Positions 14,325-20,738 of a stretch of DNA of 20,738 nt are shown here, piece by piece. The DNA lies in the IMG/VR virus record IMGVR_UViG_3300037011_000129, positions 1 through 20,738 of that record; one strand, written 5' to 3'. The notes beneath the pieces were generated by a model. It made no database searches. It was not told where the DNA came from and saw only the letters and a program-made list of their open reading frames with translations. The first letter of the stretch is position 1; each line of letters begins with the position of its first letter. This stretch comes from a virus. The translations under genes and the position numbers were made by a program.

Positions 14325-16112
14325 TTATTGAGGGGCCACTTCACCTGTCGGCTGGGCCAGAGGCTCAAGCCGAAGAACCATTGTCGTATCCTTGGTGACC
14401 ACGGGGCAAGGACAAAGTTCCTCACCCTCCTTGCTGACCTCTTCGGACTCAAGCTCCATTCCCCACAGGCGATTCTCTACGACAGTCTGAACCTTGGAGA
14501 AATCGCTGGGAGCCTTTCCGGGCGGATAGGCGTTCTTCGACACCTTGGCGGGGCCGACGAACAGTTTCTTGACCTTCATGGCCTCGGGAACGTAGGGGAG
14601 ATCGAACGTGGCCCCGAATCTCCCAGCAGACATCCATTGCAGGGGGATCACCCGGTCGCCAACCTTGAGCCCGTCTTTCCCCGGCCTTGCGTATGCCGGA
14701 GGCTCCTCGGGCATGGCGTGTTCGACCATGATCTTTCCGGTGTATTCCGTCGAGGGCATCGCCCCGCGAGAGATGGCGTCTTCGATGACGCCCCTCGCCT
14801 TGTCCGTCAAGGGGAGCCTGTCGAAGCCGCTGGCCTTGAAGATTTTCTCGACCATTTCTTTTTCGAGCATTGGCTCAAAGCAGTCGAGCGATTTCCCGAC
14901 TTGCATAATGGACCTGCGCTCGCGGATGAAGGCTTCGTATTTGTTCGGATCAATCGTGTGGGAGACTTCAAGCCTCGCGGGGGTCTGTGGATCGACCTTC
15001 CCCTTTGCGGTGCTGATCGACACCATGACAGACTGACCCGTGGGATGATTGAACATGGAAACTGTTTCCTGTACGCCCTTGTGAGCGTCCATCTTCATCT
15101 CGCCCTTGGTCGTGTACCCGACATAGCGAAGACTGTTCTTCACCTGTTGGGCAATCCGGTTCGCGCTCTCCACAGTCCCGGCGTGCGACGATTCGTGATA
15201 GAGAGGGGTGATCTCGGGGTCCTTCTTGAGCCCTTTGATGCTTGCGATCATCGACCTTGTGACAGTTCCGGGGGTTGCGCCCCGTTCGGACTTCATCTTC
15301 TTGAACCAGTCCGTCCCGGCTTGACGGAGCTTCATTTCGTCCGGAGACAGGGCACCGGGTTGCGCCCGACCGCGCTTGTCCCACGCACGATTGGCGGCTT
15401 CGGAACGGTCTGCGTCGCTGTCGATGATTTGAGGATGGACCTTCGAGACCTCGGGGGAGACTTCTTCACGTTGCGGGAGAAACAGCTTTGCGACGGGTCC
15501 ACTCGGAGCGTCCTTCTCGGCCTTCTCTCGGGCGCGACGTTGCATCCCCGAGGTTACGATATTCGCCACTTCCTGTTGATGGGCGTCACGTTGACGGGAC
15601 GCCCACGCCTTCTTCCCGGCTTCGGAACGGGCACGGTCGGCATATGCCGCCGCCCTCTGATCTATGATCGAAGCTACGGGAATCTCTCCGAATTTTGCCT
15701 TGTTCTGGAACCCTTCCGCATCCGCGCCCTGCGCGGACTGATTCACGGCGGAAGGGCTATCGGGAAAAGACTCCGGCTCCTTCGCATCCACGCTTCTCGC
15801 GGACAGTCTCATGGCGAGGGAGCTATTCGGAAAATCCGAGGACTTCTCCACGTCCTGCGTCGTGGCCGGGACGTGCATCGGAGAACCGGGCGCGTGGAGG
15901 GAGCCCTTGACGTGGGACCGGAGGTGCATCACCGCGCCCAGCCCCTCCATCTCACCCTCGCCTTGGTAGTCCTTCTCGACCACCGCATCCTTCGCCGCCC
16001 CGAGCTTGGGGAGGAGGATTTGAGGGAGATGGAACTTGGTCATCGTCGTCCGCATGGACTTGTTGATTCTGTCCAACTTGTCCCTTGCGGAGCCGCTCAT
16101 CGGATCGCTCAT
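14325..16112 (-). CDS. 595-aa hypothetical protein with SEA...AW motifs and tandem repeats
   Basis: The product is 595 aa and unrecognised. ATG at 16112 is chosen for GGAGG five bases upstream; an earlier in-frame ATG at 16133 has a poorer site. Residues 72-134 hold a 22-residue repeat, seen best as FPNSSLAMRLSARSVDAKE (94-112) and FPDSPSAVNQSAQGADAEG (116-134). Two copies of RSEAxxxAWxxR occur at 162-173 and 236-247; a third is in the Zeta-like kinase. Residues 255-460 look folded: ITPLYHESSHAGTVESANRI (301-320), SVMVSISTAKGKVD (361-374), LEVSHTIDPNKYEAFIRERR. C567 and C569 form a CxC (CPCP) near the end. HESSHAGT recalls a metal-binding HExxH but lacks the spacing. It may be a large minor head or ejected protein. 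Confidence 0.68.
   Translation of the reverse strand: MSDPMSGSARDKLDRINKSMRTTMTKFHLPQILLPKLGAAKDAVVEKDYQGEGEMEGLGAVMHLRSHVKGSLHAPGSPMHVPATTQDVEKSSDFPNSSLAMRLSARSVDAKEPESFPDSPSAVNQSAQGADAEGFQNKAKFGEIPVASIIDQRAAAYADRARSEAGKKAWASRQRDAHQQEVANIVTSGMQRRAREKAEKDAPSGPVAKLFLPQREEVSPEVSKVHPQIIDSDADRSEAANRAWDKRGRAQPGALSPDEMKLRQAGTDWFKKMKSERGATPGTVTRSMIASIKGLKKDPEITPLYHESSHAGTVESANRIAQQVKNSLRYVGYTTKGEMKMDAHKGVQETVSMFNHPTGQSVMVSISTAKGKVDPQTPARLEVSHTIDPNKYEAFIRERRSIMQVGKSLDCFEPMLEKEMVEKIFKASGFDRLPLTDKARGVIEDAISRGAMPSTEYTGKIMVEHAMPEEPPAYARPGKDGLKVGDRVIPLQWMSAGRFGATFDLPYVPEAMKVKKLFVGPAKVSKNAYPPGKAPSDFSKVQTVVENRLWGMELESEEVSKEGEELCPCPVVTKDTTMVLRLEPLAQPTGEVAPQ
15718..15849 (-). repeat. Tandem 66-base repeat inside the 595-aa protein gene
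   Basis: Two adjacent 66-base units (15718-15783 and 15784-15849) both begin GCATCC on the plus strand and share roughly two thirds of their bases. The unit length keeps frame and encodes the 22-residue protein repeat. A weaker third copy can be seen in the protein about 22 residues earlier (M79, A83, D87, E89 align). It suggests growth of a flexible segment by duplication. Confidence 0.6.
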
Positions 16113-16140
16113 ACGGCCTCCGTTGTTTTCCATGACTCGT

Positions 16141-17073
16141 TCAGACTCCGGACTTTTCCTTGGCGACTTTTCCCTTGGCCCGCTCGATGGCCCTCGTGAG
16201 TTGGTCGCGGAACAGGTTGACTTCTTCGGGGGCCTCCTTCAACGCCGCCACGGGCTCCATGCCGGGGTTGAACGTGACGCGATGCTGGTGGGCGTGTCCG
16301 CCGACCGGGGACTGATCCGGGGCCGTGCGTGAGTCGAGGGAACCATCGGGGTTGAGAGCGGCCTCGACCATGTGGGCGTGCCCGTTGTTGTAGCTGGTCA
16401 ACCCTTGCACCCGGAACCCGGCGGGATCGGGGGAAGGGGTCAGGTGGAACTCGTGACGATGACCATCCTGCGGATCGGTCAGGCCGTGAAGAACGTCGGG
16501 CATTCCCGGCGTTGCGGCGATCACCGCGACCGGACCCTGATCGGGGAGGGCCAGTCCTCCTGACGCCATCGAGGTCGTCGTGATGCCGGGAGAGTGCATG
16601 GACGCCTGCCCGCCCTGCGAGGGACCTTCCTTCTCGGAGACGCCGACTTCGGCGATGACTCCGGGGGCGATCCACACCGCCCGAATGGTCTCGGGAGCGA
16701 GACGCTCGATGGAAACGTGGTAGGCGTGCCCGCCCACGTTCTCCACCTGTTCAGGCTCGCCGATCTCGCGGTCCTTGGCCCACGCCTTGACCGCATCCAC
16801 GCTGGCGAACTTGCGAACGGAGAAGTAGAGTCCCCCGATCACCATCTCGGGCTCCTCGGTCTCGCGCTTGTACTCCCCGAGGTCCCCGGTGAAAAGGGAA
16901 TGAGGAGTCTCTCCTGCCCGGATGGTCTTCAGGGTGGAGTTGCAGTAGCGGCAGGCGAGCTTCTGCCCGACTGTCTGAGGACGCCATTCGAGCATCGACT
17001 CGACACAGCATCCTTTCATCAGGCCCGGAACCTCGACCCCGAGGCGACCGTCCCATTGTGTCTTCGTGGTCAT
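16141..17073 (-). CDS. Cys-pair and Gly-His-x-His repeat protein
   Basis: The product is 310 aa. ATG at 17073 is set by AGGAG six bases upstream; the frame is open to 17124, inside the previous gene. The N-terminal 50 residues carry MKGCCVESM (C22, C23) and ACRYCN (C41, C44), a probable zinc site. Residues 75-150 form a beta-rich domain (MVIGGLYFSVRKFASVDAVK, YHVSIERLAPETIRAVWIAP). Residues 200-270 have three similar His strands: DGHRHEFHL (203-211), NNGHAHMVE (229-237) and GGHAHQHRV (258-266), spaced about 27-29 residues apart. The C-terminus is a charged helix. GHxH elements bind metal in phage fibre and needle proteins, which is the likely reading here. It is probably a metal-stabilised virion protein; the family is not identified. 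Confidence 0.68.
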   Translation of the reverse strand: MTTKTQWDGRLGVEVPGLMKGCCVESMLEWRPQTVGQKLACRYCNSTLKTIRAGETPHSLFTGDLGEYKRETEEPEMVIGGLYFSVRKFASVDAVKAWAKDREIGEPEQVENVGGHAYHVSIERLAPETIRAVWIAPGVIAEVGVSEKEGPSQGGQASMHSPGITTTSMASGGLALPDQGPVAVIAATPGMPDVLHGLTDPQDGHRHEFHLTPSPDPAGFRVQGLTSYNNGHAHMVEAALNPDGSLDSRTAPDQSPVGGHAHQHRVTFNPGMEPVAALKEAPEEVNLFRDQLTRAIERAKGKVAKEKSGV

Positions 17074-17083
17074 GTCGGCTCCT

Positions 17084-17827
17084 TCATCCCTTGATTCGAG
17101 CGGTGATTTTGTCGGCTTCTTCACGAGTAAGAAGCCCGACGCCCACCGCGTTGTTCACGACGAACTTCTTGATGCGGTGAGACTGCACTGCATCAAACTC
17201 TCCGGGGTCGCCATCGGCCCCGGCGATCTGGTCGATATCCAAGAACGCCTCGGCGATGAAATCCGGCGCACCCGAGACGATCTCCTTGATGACTGCAAAC
17301 GTCGGCAGATCGACTTCCTTCCGGACCTTGATCCGATCCCGCTTCTCGGTGATGAGCCGGGACACGTCGCGGAGAGCCGCCGCATTCGAGAGCCAGAACA
17401 TCTTGATCTTCTTGCCCTCTTCCGTGGTCGGCTCTTTCATGGCGCGAGCCTTGGACGTGTAGGAATTGGCGATGCCTTCGGCCTTCCCGATGGCGCGGTT
17501 CATCTTGTGCCACTTGGGGGGTTCGTTCCCGGCGTGATCCGCCTTGGGGGAGTAGAAAAGGAATCCCTTTTGACGCCCGGCTCCGATGGAAGCCTTCTCG
17601 TAGGCGTTCGCCTTCCCCTCAAGAACTTCTCGGCTGAGTTGGGCGGCGACGTTGAAAGCGGCGTTGGCTTCGTCGGTGAACTTCCCGAATTCGTCGCGCC
17701 ACGGATTTCCACGCTCGACGATCTCGGCAGTGTCCTCCGCTTCGGGAACATCAAAGTACGATTCCTTGATGCCGCCGAGAACAGAGGCGAACTTGAGACC
17801 GTAGCGAAGACTTTCTGTGGTCTGCAT
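17084..17827 (-). CDS. Hypothetical protein, first gene after putative promoter
   Basis: The product is 247 aa from ATG 17827; an in-frame TTG directly upstream (17830) is another possible start. No clear ribosome site is visible, unlike most neighbours. GNPWRDEFGKFT (about 40-51) matches the short 'NPwrD..GkFt' element seen near the N-terminus of many phage minor head proteins. The middle is helical and charged (FNVAAQLSREVLEGKANAYE; KMNRAIGKAEGIANSYTSKA), with FLFYSPKADHAG between. The C-terminal third is helical (LPTFAVIKEIVSGAPDFIAE; VVNNAVGVGLLTREEADKIT). No catalytic motif is seen. It is the first gene below a good sigma70-like promoter and ends 10 bases before the next start. Minor head protein is a reasonable guess only. 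Confidence 0.68.
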   Translation of the reverse strand: MQTTESLRYGLKFASVLGGIKESYFDVPEAEDTAEIVERGNPWRDEFGKFTDEANAAFNVAAQLSREVLEGKANAYEKASIGAGRQKGFLFYSPKADHAGNEPPKWHKMNRAIGKAEGIANSYTSKARAMKEPTTEEGKKIKMFWLSNAAALRDVSRLITEKRDRIKVRKEVDLPTFAVIKEIVSGAPDFIAEAFLDIDQIAGADGDPGEFDAVQSHRIKKFVVNNAVGVGLLTREEADKITARIKG

Positions 17828-17853
17828 CAATTCACACAGGGACGAAATCCAAC

Positions 17854-17880
17854 ATTATCGGGGAATCCCCCCTTTGTCAA
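17854..17880 (-). promoter_or_regulatory. Sigma70-like promoter with dyad in the spacer
   Basis: In the 67-base gap between the amber-interrupted gene and the 247-aa gene, the minus strand has a perfect TTGACA (17880-17875), 15 bases, then GATAAT (17859-17854), 5 of 6 to the -10 consensus. An alternative -10, TAATGT, is offset two bases and gives a 17-base spacer. The spacer contains GGGGATTCCCC (17870-17860), an 11-base palindrome, suited to a regulator. The ATG at 17827 would lie about 20 bases after the transcription start. Confidence 0.55.
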
Positions 17881-17895
17881 CTACAACCGCCGTGC

Positions 17896-18198
17896 CTAGA
17901 CTACGACCGGATCGGCAATGGAGGTCAGGACTCCTGCGTTGTCGATCTCGGTCGCCTTGAACCCGCTCGACGGCCCGCCGGAATTCTTGAGACCCTGCGC
18001 CAGCGCGTTCCCGCAAAGCACCGAGTTGTCGCCGTCATCAATGGTTGCTTGGATTCCCCGCGCCGGGGAGTTCGTCAGGAACGAGAACGGACTGGAGCCC
18101 ACCGCGTCGAAGACCAGCTACGCGGTCTTCGCCAGATAGCTCGCATCCGAATTGGGGATTCCCAGCCCCGCCACGGTGACGGTGATCTTCTTCGACAT
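17896..18198 (-). pseudogene. Paralogue B, small protein interrupted by in-frame TAG at codon 27
   Basis: ATG at 18198 has GGAG about eight bases upstream, and the frame runs to TAG at 17896-17898, but codon 27 (18120-18118) is TAG. Translated through, it gives 99 residues (the interrupting codon plus 26 and 72 flanking residues) closely resembling paralogue A at 18234-18542: VFDAVGS, then DDGDNSVLCGNALAQGLKN against DDADVSQDAANAIAQGVKD, then ATEIDNAGVLTSIADPVVV against AQQIDSAGVVTGLTAPVPV. The interrupting TAG aligns with a Lys AAG of A, so one base change explains it. After the TAG the frame stays intact; a GTG at 18102 could restart a 68-aa product but has no ribosome site. It may be a nonsense mutant, a sequencing error, or a readthrough gene. 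Function is unknown. Confidence 0.7.
18095..18115 (-). repeat. 21-base identical segment shared by paralogues (copy in B)
   Basis: The plus-strand segment starting GAGCCCACCG is identical over 21 bases to 18436-18456 in paralogue A and encodes the end of VFDAVGS. It lies immediately downstream, in reading direction, of the two codons (TAG CTG) where A has AAG AAG. It shows recent duplication or strong conservation of this part. Confidence 0.75.
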
Positions 18199-18233
18199 GA
18201 TCCAACTCCAAAACAAGTGGTTGAAAAGTTCGA

Positions 18234-18542
18234 CTACACCGGGACCGGGGCCGTCAGGCCCGTGACAACGCCCGCGCTGTCGATCTGCTGGGCGGAATAG
18301 GTCCGGCCCGCGCCGATCACGTCCTTGACGCCCTGCGCGATGGCGTTGGCCGCATCCTGCGACACGTCGGCATCATCGACGACCGCCTTGGCCCCGCCAC
18401 AGCCGGAAGCCCCGAACGTCCCGCAGGCGGCCTGAGAGCCCACCGCGTCGAAGACCTTCTTGCTGATGCGCTCCAGCAGGAGCGAATCCGTCCCTGCGCC
18501 TTGGCCGATGAGCGGGGTGAACGCCACAACGATCTGCTTCAT
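18234..18542 (-). CDS. Paralogue A, small Gly/Ala/Val-rich protein
   Basis: The product is 102 aa from ATG 18542, with AGGAG seven bases upstream. It has a strand (MKQIVVAFTPLIGQGAG), a helix (LLLERISKKVFDAVGS, about 21-36), a Gly/Cys-rich loop with C40 and C48 (ACGTFGASGCGGA), an acidic turn (VVDDADVSQD), a helix (AANAIAQGVKDVIGAG) and a beta end (TYSAQQIDSAGVVTGLTAPV). No signal peptide or membrane segment is convincing. Gene B directly downstream is a paralogue of the same layout, broken by TAG. Both end at TAG at the aligned place. The pair follows terminase; function is unknown. A small virion or assembly protein is possible. Confidence 0.68.
   Translation of the reverse strand: MKQIVVAFTPLIGQGAGTDSLLLERISKKVFDAVGSQAACGTFGASGCGGAKAVVDDADVSQDAANAIAQGVKDVIGAGRTYSAQQIDSAGVVTGLTAPVPV
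18436..18456 (-). repeat. 21-base identical segment shared by paralogues (copy in A)
   Basis: This is the partner of 18095-18115, identical over 21 bases and in the same reading frame. It covers the start of the conserved VFDAVGS stretch in paralogue A. It is useful for aligning A with B at base level and placing the amber codon opposite AAG. Confidence 0.75.
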
Positions 18543-18552
18543 ACCGAATCTC

Positions 18553-18762
18553 CTAATCTATCTCATCCATCATACGATACAGCCATTGCAAAACGAAGCG
18601 GTTTGCGTCGGAAAGAAGTTTCTCTGTTATCGGAAGACCCACGTACCTCTTCTCAAGCTCGTAGGCAAGGTCGTGATAGTAGGGATGGAACTTGTAGGGG
18701 ATGTTAAAAATAGAAATGGATTTAGAGGCCGGGTCATACTGGATGTATTGGGTCGGAGGCAT
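18553..18762 (-). CDS. Small AT-rich, aromatic hypothetical protein
   Basis: The product is 69 aa. Its ATG at 18762 overlaps the terminase stop as TAATG, so translation is probably coupled. It is rich in Tyr, Phe and Pro: QYIQYDPASKSISIFNIPYK at the N-terminus, HPYYHDLAYELEKRYVG, then a helical end (ANRFVLQWLYRMMDEID). By a rough count its DNA is about 45% GC, clearly lower than its neighbours, which suggests later arrival. No motif is recognised. It lies between terminase and the paralogue pair and could be a packaging accessory protein. Confidence 0.62.
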   Translation of the reverse strand: MPPTQYIQYDPASKSISIFNIPYKFHPYYHDLAYELEKRYVGLPITEKLLSDANRFVLQWLYRMMDEID

Positions 18763-20627
18763 TACAACACCACCACCTGCCCGTCACTGGACTTCCGTGG
18801 AATTGATTGGAGCGCATTCCCCGGAACCGTGACTCCCTGAACCGTCACCTGAGATGAAGTCGGAGGGGACGATCCTGCAAACGTGGGCCGGGGCCGCACG
18901 AGAACCTGATCGGGGGCCATCTCGTTCTCTTCCAAGTCCTCTCCGAACTTCTCCTCGAACTGGAAGTGGAGCATCGAGCAGAGCATGGCGTCGGGACCGT
19001 GGTCGTCCTTCTTGACAGGCTTCCCGTACTTATCCTGCCTGTACCTCTTGAGTTGTTCGACGAGTCCGGTGTGGCACGACCGGATAAAGAATCTTTCCTT
19101 GGTCGTGAAGTATTTGGTGCAGTTTCCGATCCCGTAGTCCTTCCACTTGAGGAAGAGGACGCGGTTCATGTCGAACCCGGCCTGCTCCACTTCGAGGTTG
19201 TTGAACGGGTGGCTCGCGTCGGCGTAGACGTGGAACTTGTCCTGCCCGTACTTTTCCATCCACGACATGAGGATTCGGAGGGCTTCGCTCGTGAGCTTCC
19301 CGGTCATGTATTCCGTTTCGAGAATCCCCACGCACTTCTTGGTGGGGGCTTCATCCATGAGTTTCTGTGCGATCCGGAGTTCCGGATTGTAGGACGGGTT
19401 GGGGATTTCGATGAGAGCGGAGAGGACGAGGGCAGTCTGCCCCTCCAGACCCCAGTCGATCCCCACGGATTTCTCGATGATCCGGGCCTTCTCCCCCGGC
19501 CACTCCGGGTCCACGAGACTGTTCTCGATCCAAATCGTGTCGTAGACCGGACGCATCCAGTTGGGACGCTCGTTCTCGTACTCGACAGCGAAGACGTTGG
19601 TCCCCCGGTTCATCTTCTTGGCGATGATGACGTTCTTCCGGGGGAGGAATCCTTGGGAATGACGAGCCTTCCCGTTGCACCCCTTGAAGTGCCAGCCCAT
19701 CTGGACTCCGTTCTCGTCGAAGGTCGGAGCCTTCTCGGTGAGAGGGCATTCGGTTTGGCAGTATTCCAGTGCTTGAGGGTCTTCGGGCGTGGCGGTCTCC
19801 ATCCCCGTATCGCACTTCTCGATGGCGTCGTAAATGTTCCAGTTGAACCGCGTGAATCCGCGCTCCTCCGCGAAGTCCCAAATCTCTTGGAAGAGGCCGA
19901 TGGGATGGTGGAACGTGGACAGGGCGAGGACCATGAAATTCGGTTCCGACATCGCGCCCTGCATGGCCGCAGAGATCATGCGGTCGGTGTTCTCGCCTTC
20001 CTGACACGACTCGTCCACCACGAACCCGGCGTTGTGCTTACCGCGAGCCTGCTTCTCGGACGCGGAGATGATCTTGAGTACAACGCCGTTGGTGAATCGA
20101 GTCTCGGTCTGGAGAGGGTCTCCGTCGATGATGGCGCGGGCGAACTCGGGAAAGCAGTCCCAGAAAGATTTCGTGTAGTGGTATACCTGCTTCGCCTGAT
20201 CCTGCGATCCGGCCATCATGGTGAAGCTCATCTTGTGGTAGACGAGCGAGAGCCAGATGATGATGGACGTGCAGAGGGAGCCTCCCGTTCCACGGCCCTT
20301 CCAGAGAATCGCCTGACAGGTTCTCCGGTAGAACAGATCGCAGATGAACGAGAGCATGGTTGGGGCGAGCTTGAGGGCGATTTTTCGGGCGTCCTTGGCA
20401 AACCACAGTTTCGTTTGAAGGAACTCGGAAAGTTCACGATTCTGCCGGGCGATGAAGCTGGCGTCCGTTTCGACTTCGGATTTCGGACGGAGGAGATCAG
20501 GGAGCCCGTAGGATCGAGGGTCCTCGACTTTGATCCTGCGCTTGATCTCGCTCTCGACGAGGGTGAGATGTTGGAGATCGGAACTGACCTGACGGAAGGC
20601 TTCGCCCTCTTTCTTAGTTCCTCGCAC
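18762..20627 (-). CDS. terL: Terminase large subunit (packaging ATPase and nuclease)
   Basis: The product is 621 aa from GTG 20627. No ribosome site is clear; codons upstream in frame (encoding LVYNNPAYQ) look coding, so the true start may be a little earlier. The ATPase half has an unusual Walker A, LWKGRGTGGS (108-117, K110), with no GK[ST]; the early Lys recalls lambda gpA. Walker B is GFVVDES (201-207, D205, E206) and the coupling motif LALSTF (234-239). Cys at 272, 290, 294 and 317 form a likely zinc-binding insertion before GFLPRKNVIIAKK. The nuclease half has SVGIDWGLEGQTAL (387-400, D391), VYADASHPFNN (467-477, D470) and DDHGPDAM (541-548, D541/D542/D546), the RNase H-like acidic set. 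It cuts concatemers and pumps DNA into the head through the portal. No recognisable small terminase is in the window. Confidence 0.93.
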   Translation of the reverse strand: MRGTKKEGEAFRQVSSDLQHLTLVESEIKRRIKVEDPRSYGLPDLLRPKSEVETDASFIARQNRELSEFLQTKLWFAKDARKIALKLAPTMLSFICDLFYRRTCQAILWKGRGTGGSLCTSIIIWLSLVYHKMSFTMMAGSQDQAKQVYHYTKSFWDCFPEFARAIIDGDPLQTETRFTNGVVLKIISASEKQARGKHNAGFVVDESCQEGENTDRMISAAMQGAMSEPNFMVLALSTFHHPIGLFQEIWDFAEERGFTRFNWNIYDAIEKCDTGMETATPEDPQALEYCQTECPLTEKAPTFDENGVQMGWHFKGCNGKARHSQGFLPRKNVIIAKKMNRGTNVFAVEYENERPNWMRPVYDTIWIENSLVDPEWPGEKARIIEKSVGIDWGLEGQTALVLSALIEIPNPSYNPELRIAQKLMDEAPTKKCVGILETEYMTGKLTSEALRILMSWMEKYGQDKFHVYADASHPFNNLEVEQAGFDMNRVLFLKWKDYGIGNCTKYFTTKERFFIRSCHTGLVEQLKRYRQDKYGKPVKKDDHGPDAMLCSMLHFQFEEKFGEDLEENEMAPDQVLVRPRPTFAGSSPPTSSQVTVQGVTVPGNALQSIPRKSSDGQVVVL

Positions 20628-20721
20628 TTGGTACGCCGGATTGTTGTAGACGAGAGAGAATCTCAGTTCTCTTGTTGAGAAGCTCCTGCGTCGTCATCTT
20701 CTTGATTTCTTCCACCGACAT
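20614..20721 (-). CDS. Short ORF overlapping terminase start, possibly 3' end of a larger gene
   Basis: An open frame from ATG 20721 to TAA at 20614-20616 gives 35 residues, with coding-like sequence VEEIKKMTTQELLNKRTEIL. It overlaps the terminase start by 14 bases. The frame is also open from the ATG to the window edge (20738), with no ribosome site before the ATG, so this may be the C-terminus of a gene lying outside the window. A second in-frame ATG at 20697 has purines (GGAAGAAA) upstream. A small terminase end or a short packaging protein would fit the place, but nothing in the sequence proves it. Confidence 0.4.
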   Translation of the reverse strand: MSVEEIKKMTTQELLNKRTEILSRLQQSGVPSARN

Positions 20722-20738
20722 ATTGATGTGTACCGGGG

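Noticed and set aside
14325-16112. Zinc metalloprotease (HExxH) in the 595-aa protein
   Set aside because: HESSHAGT has the HExxH letters, but there is no surrounding helix pattern or downstream third ligand I can identify.
14328-16199. Long open frames on the plus strand, such as 14328-16199, 18966-20678, 4927-6429, 6726-8171, 8602-9930 and 2353-3444
   Set aside because: Each is antisense to a better-supported minus-strand gene. Their products are rich in Arg, Gly, Leu and His without recognisable domains, and they arise from GC-rich codon bias on the other strand.
17084-17827. Minor head / ADP-ribosyltransferase protein call for the 247-aa gene
   Set aside because: Only the short NPWRDEFGKFT element supports it; no catalytic motif is visible, so it is left as hypothetical.
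1-20738. Genome-wide reassignment of TAG as a sense codon
   Set aside because: TAG ends several intact genes (at 2199, 6426, 11844, 12757, 13748, 17896, 18234), each right before the next start, so it works as a stop. Only paralogue B has an internal TAG.
20614-20738. Small terminase subunit at the right edge
   Set aside because: The visible piece is only 35-41 codons with no helix-turn-helix pattern, so the position is suggestive but not enough.

Overview
The window is a piece of the late (virion) gene region of a tailed double-stranded DNA phage or prophage of the HK97-fold type (Caudoviricetes). Every gene I can support is on the minus strand, so transcription runs from high to low coordinates. 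The DNA is GC-rich, genes are packed with 1-40 base gaps or short overlaps (TAATG, TGATG and GTGA junctions), and most have purine-rich ribosome-binding sites. I see no tRNA, rRNA, CRISPR array, integrase, insertion sequence or lysis gene. The host cannot be named from this sequence.

Layout in transcription order. (1) 20721-17896: a short ORF at the edge, the large terminase subunit, a small AT-rich gene, and a pair of small paralogues, the second broken by an in-frame TAG. (2) A 67-base gap with a good sigma70-like promoter whose spacer holds an 11-base dyad. (3) 17827-12757: proteins of unknown function, several with Gly-His-x-His or Cys motifs. (4) 12746-11242: a PI3/PI4-kinase/Fam20C/HipA-like kinase overlapping a HAD-family phosphatase. 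(5) 11227-10017: three small proteins, one like a baseplate upper protein N-terminus, with a second possible promoter in the 79-base gap before the portal genes. (6) 10020-5005: portal, fused prohead protease/scaffold with a likely nested scaffold start, and major capsid protein with an inserted domain. (7) 4943-1: a small protein behind a strong hairpin, head-tail connector, Zeta-toxin-like P-loop kinase, small basic protein, possible head-closure protein, HK97-gp10-like tail-completion protein, and the first 401 codons of a large virion protein that runs off the left edge.

Terminase, portal, protease/scaffold, capsid, connector and tail-completion proteins together make, fill and close the head. 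What stands out is a set of phosphate-handling enzymes (Zeta-like kinase, PI4K-like kinase, HAD phosphatase) inside the structural operon. Late-expressed enzymes in this position may be packaged in the virion or act on host or virion components; that is inference. Other items worth checking are the amber-interrupted paralogue, the nested scaffold start, the 12-bp hairpin after the capsid gene, and the capsid insertion domain.
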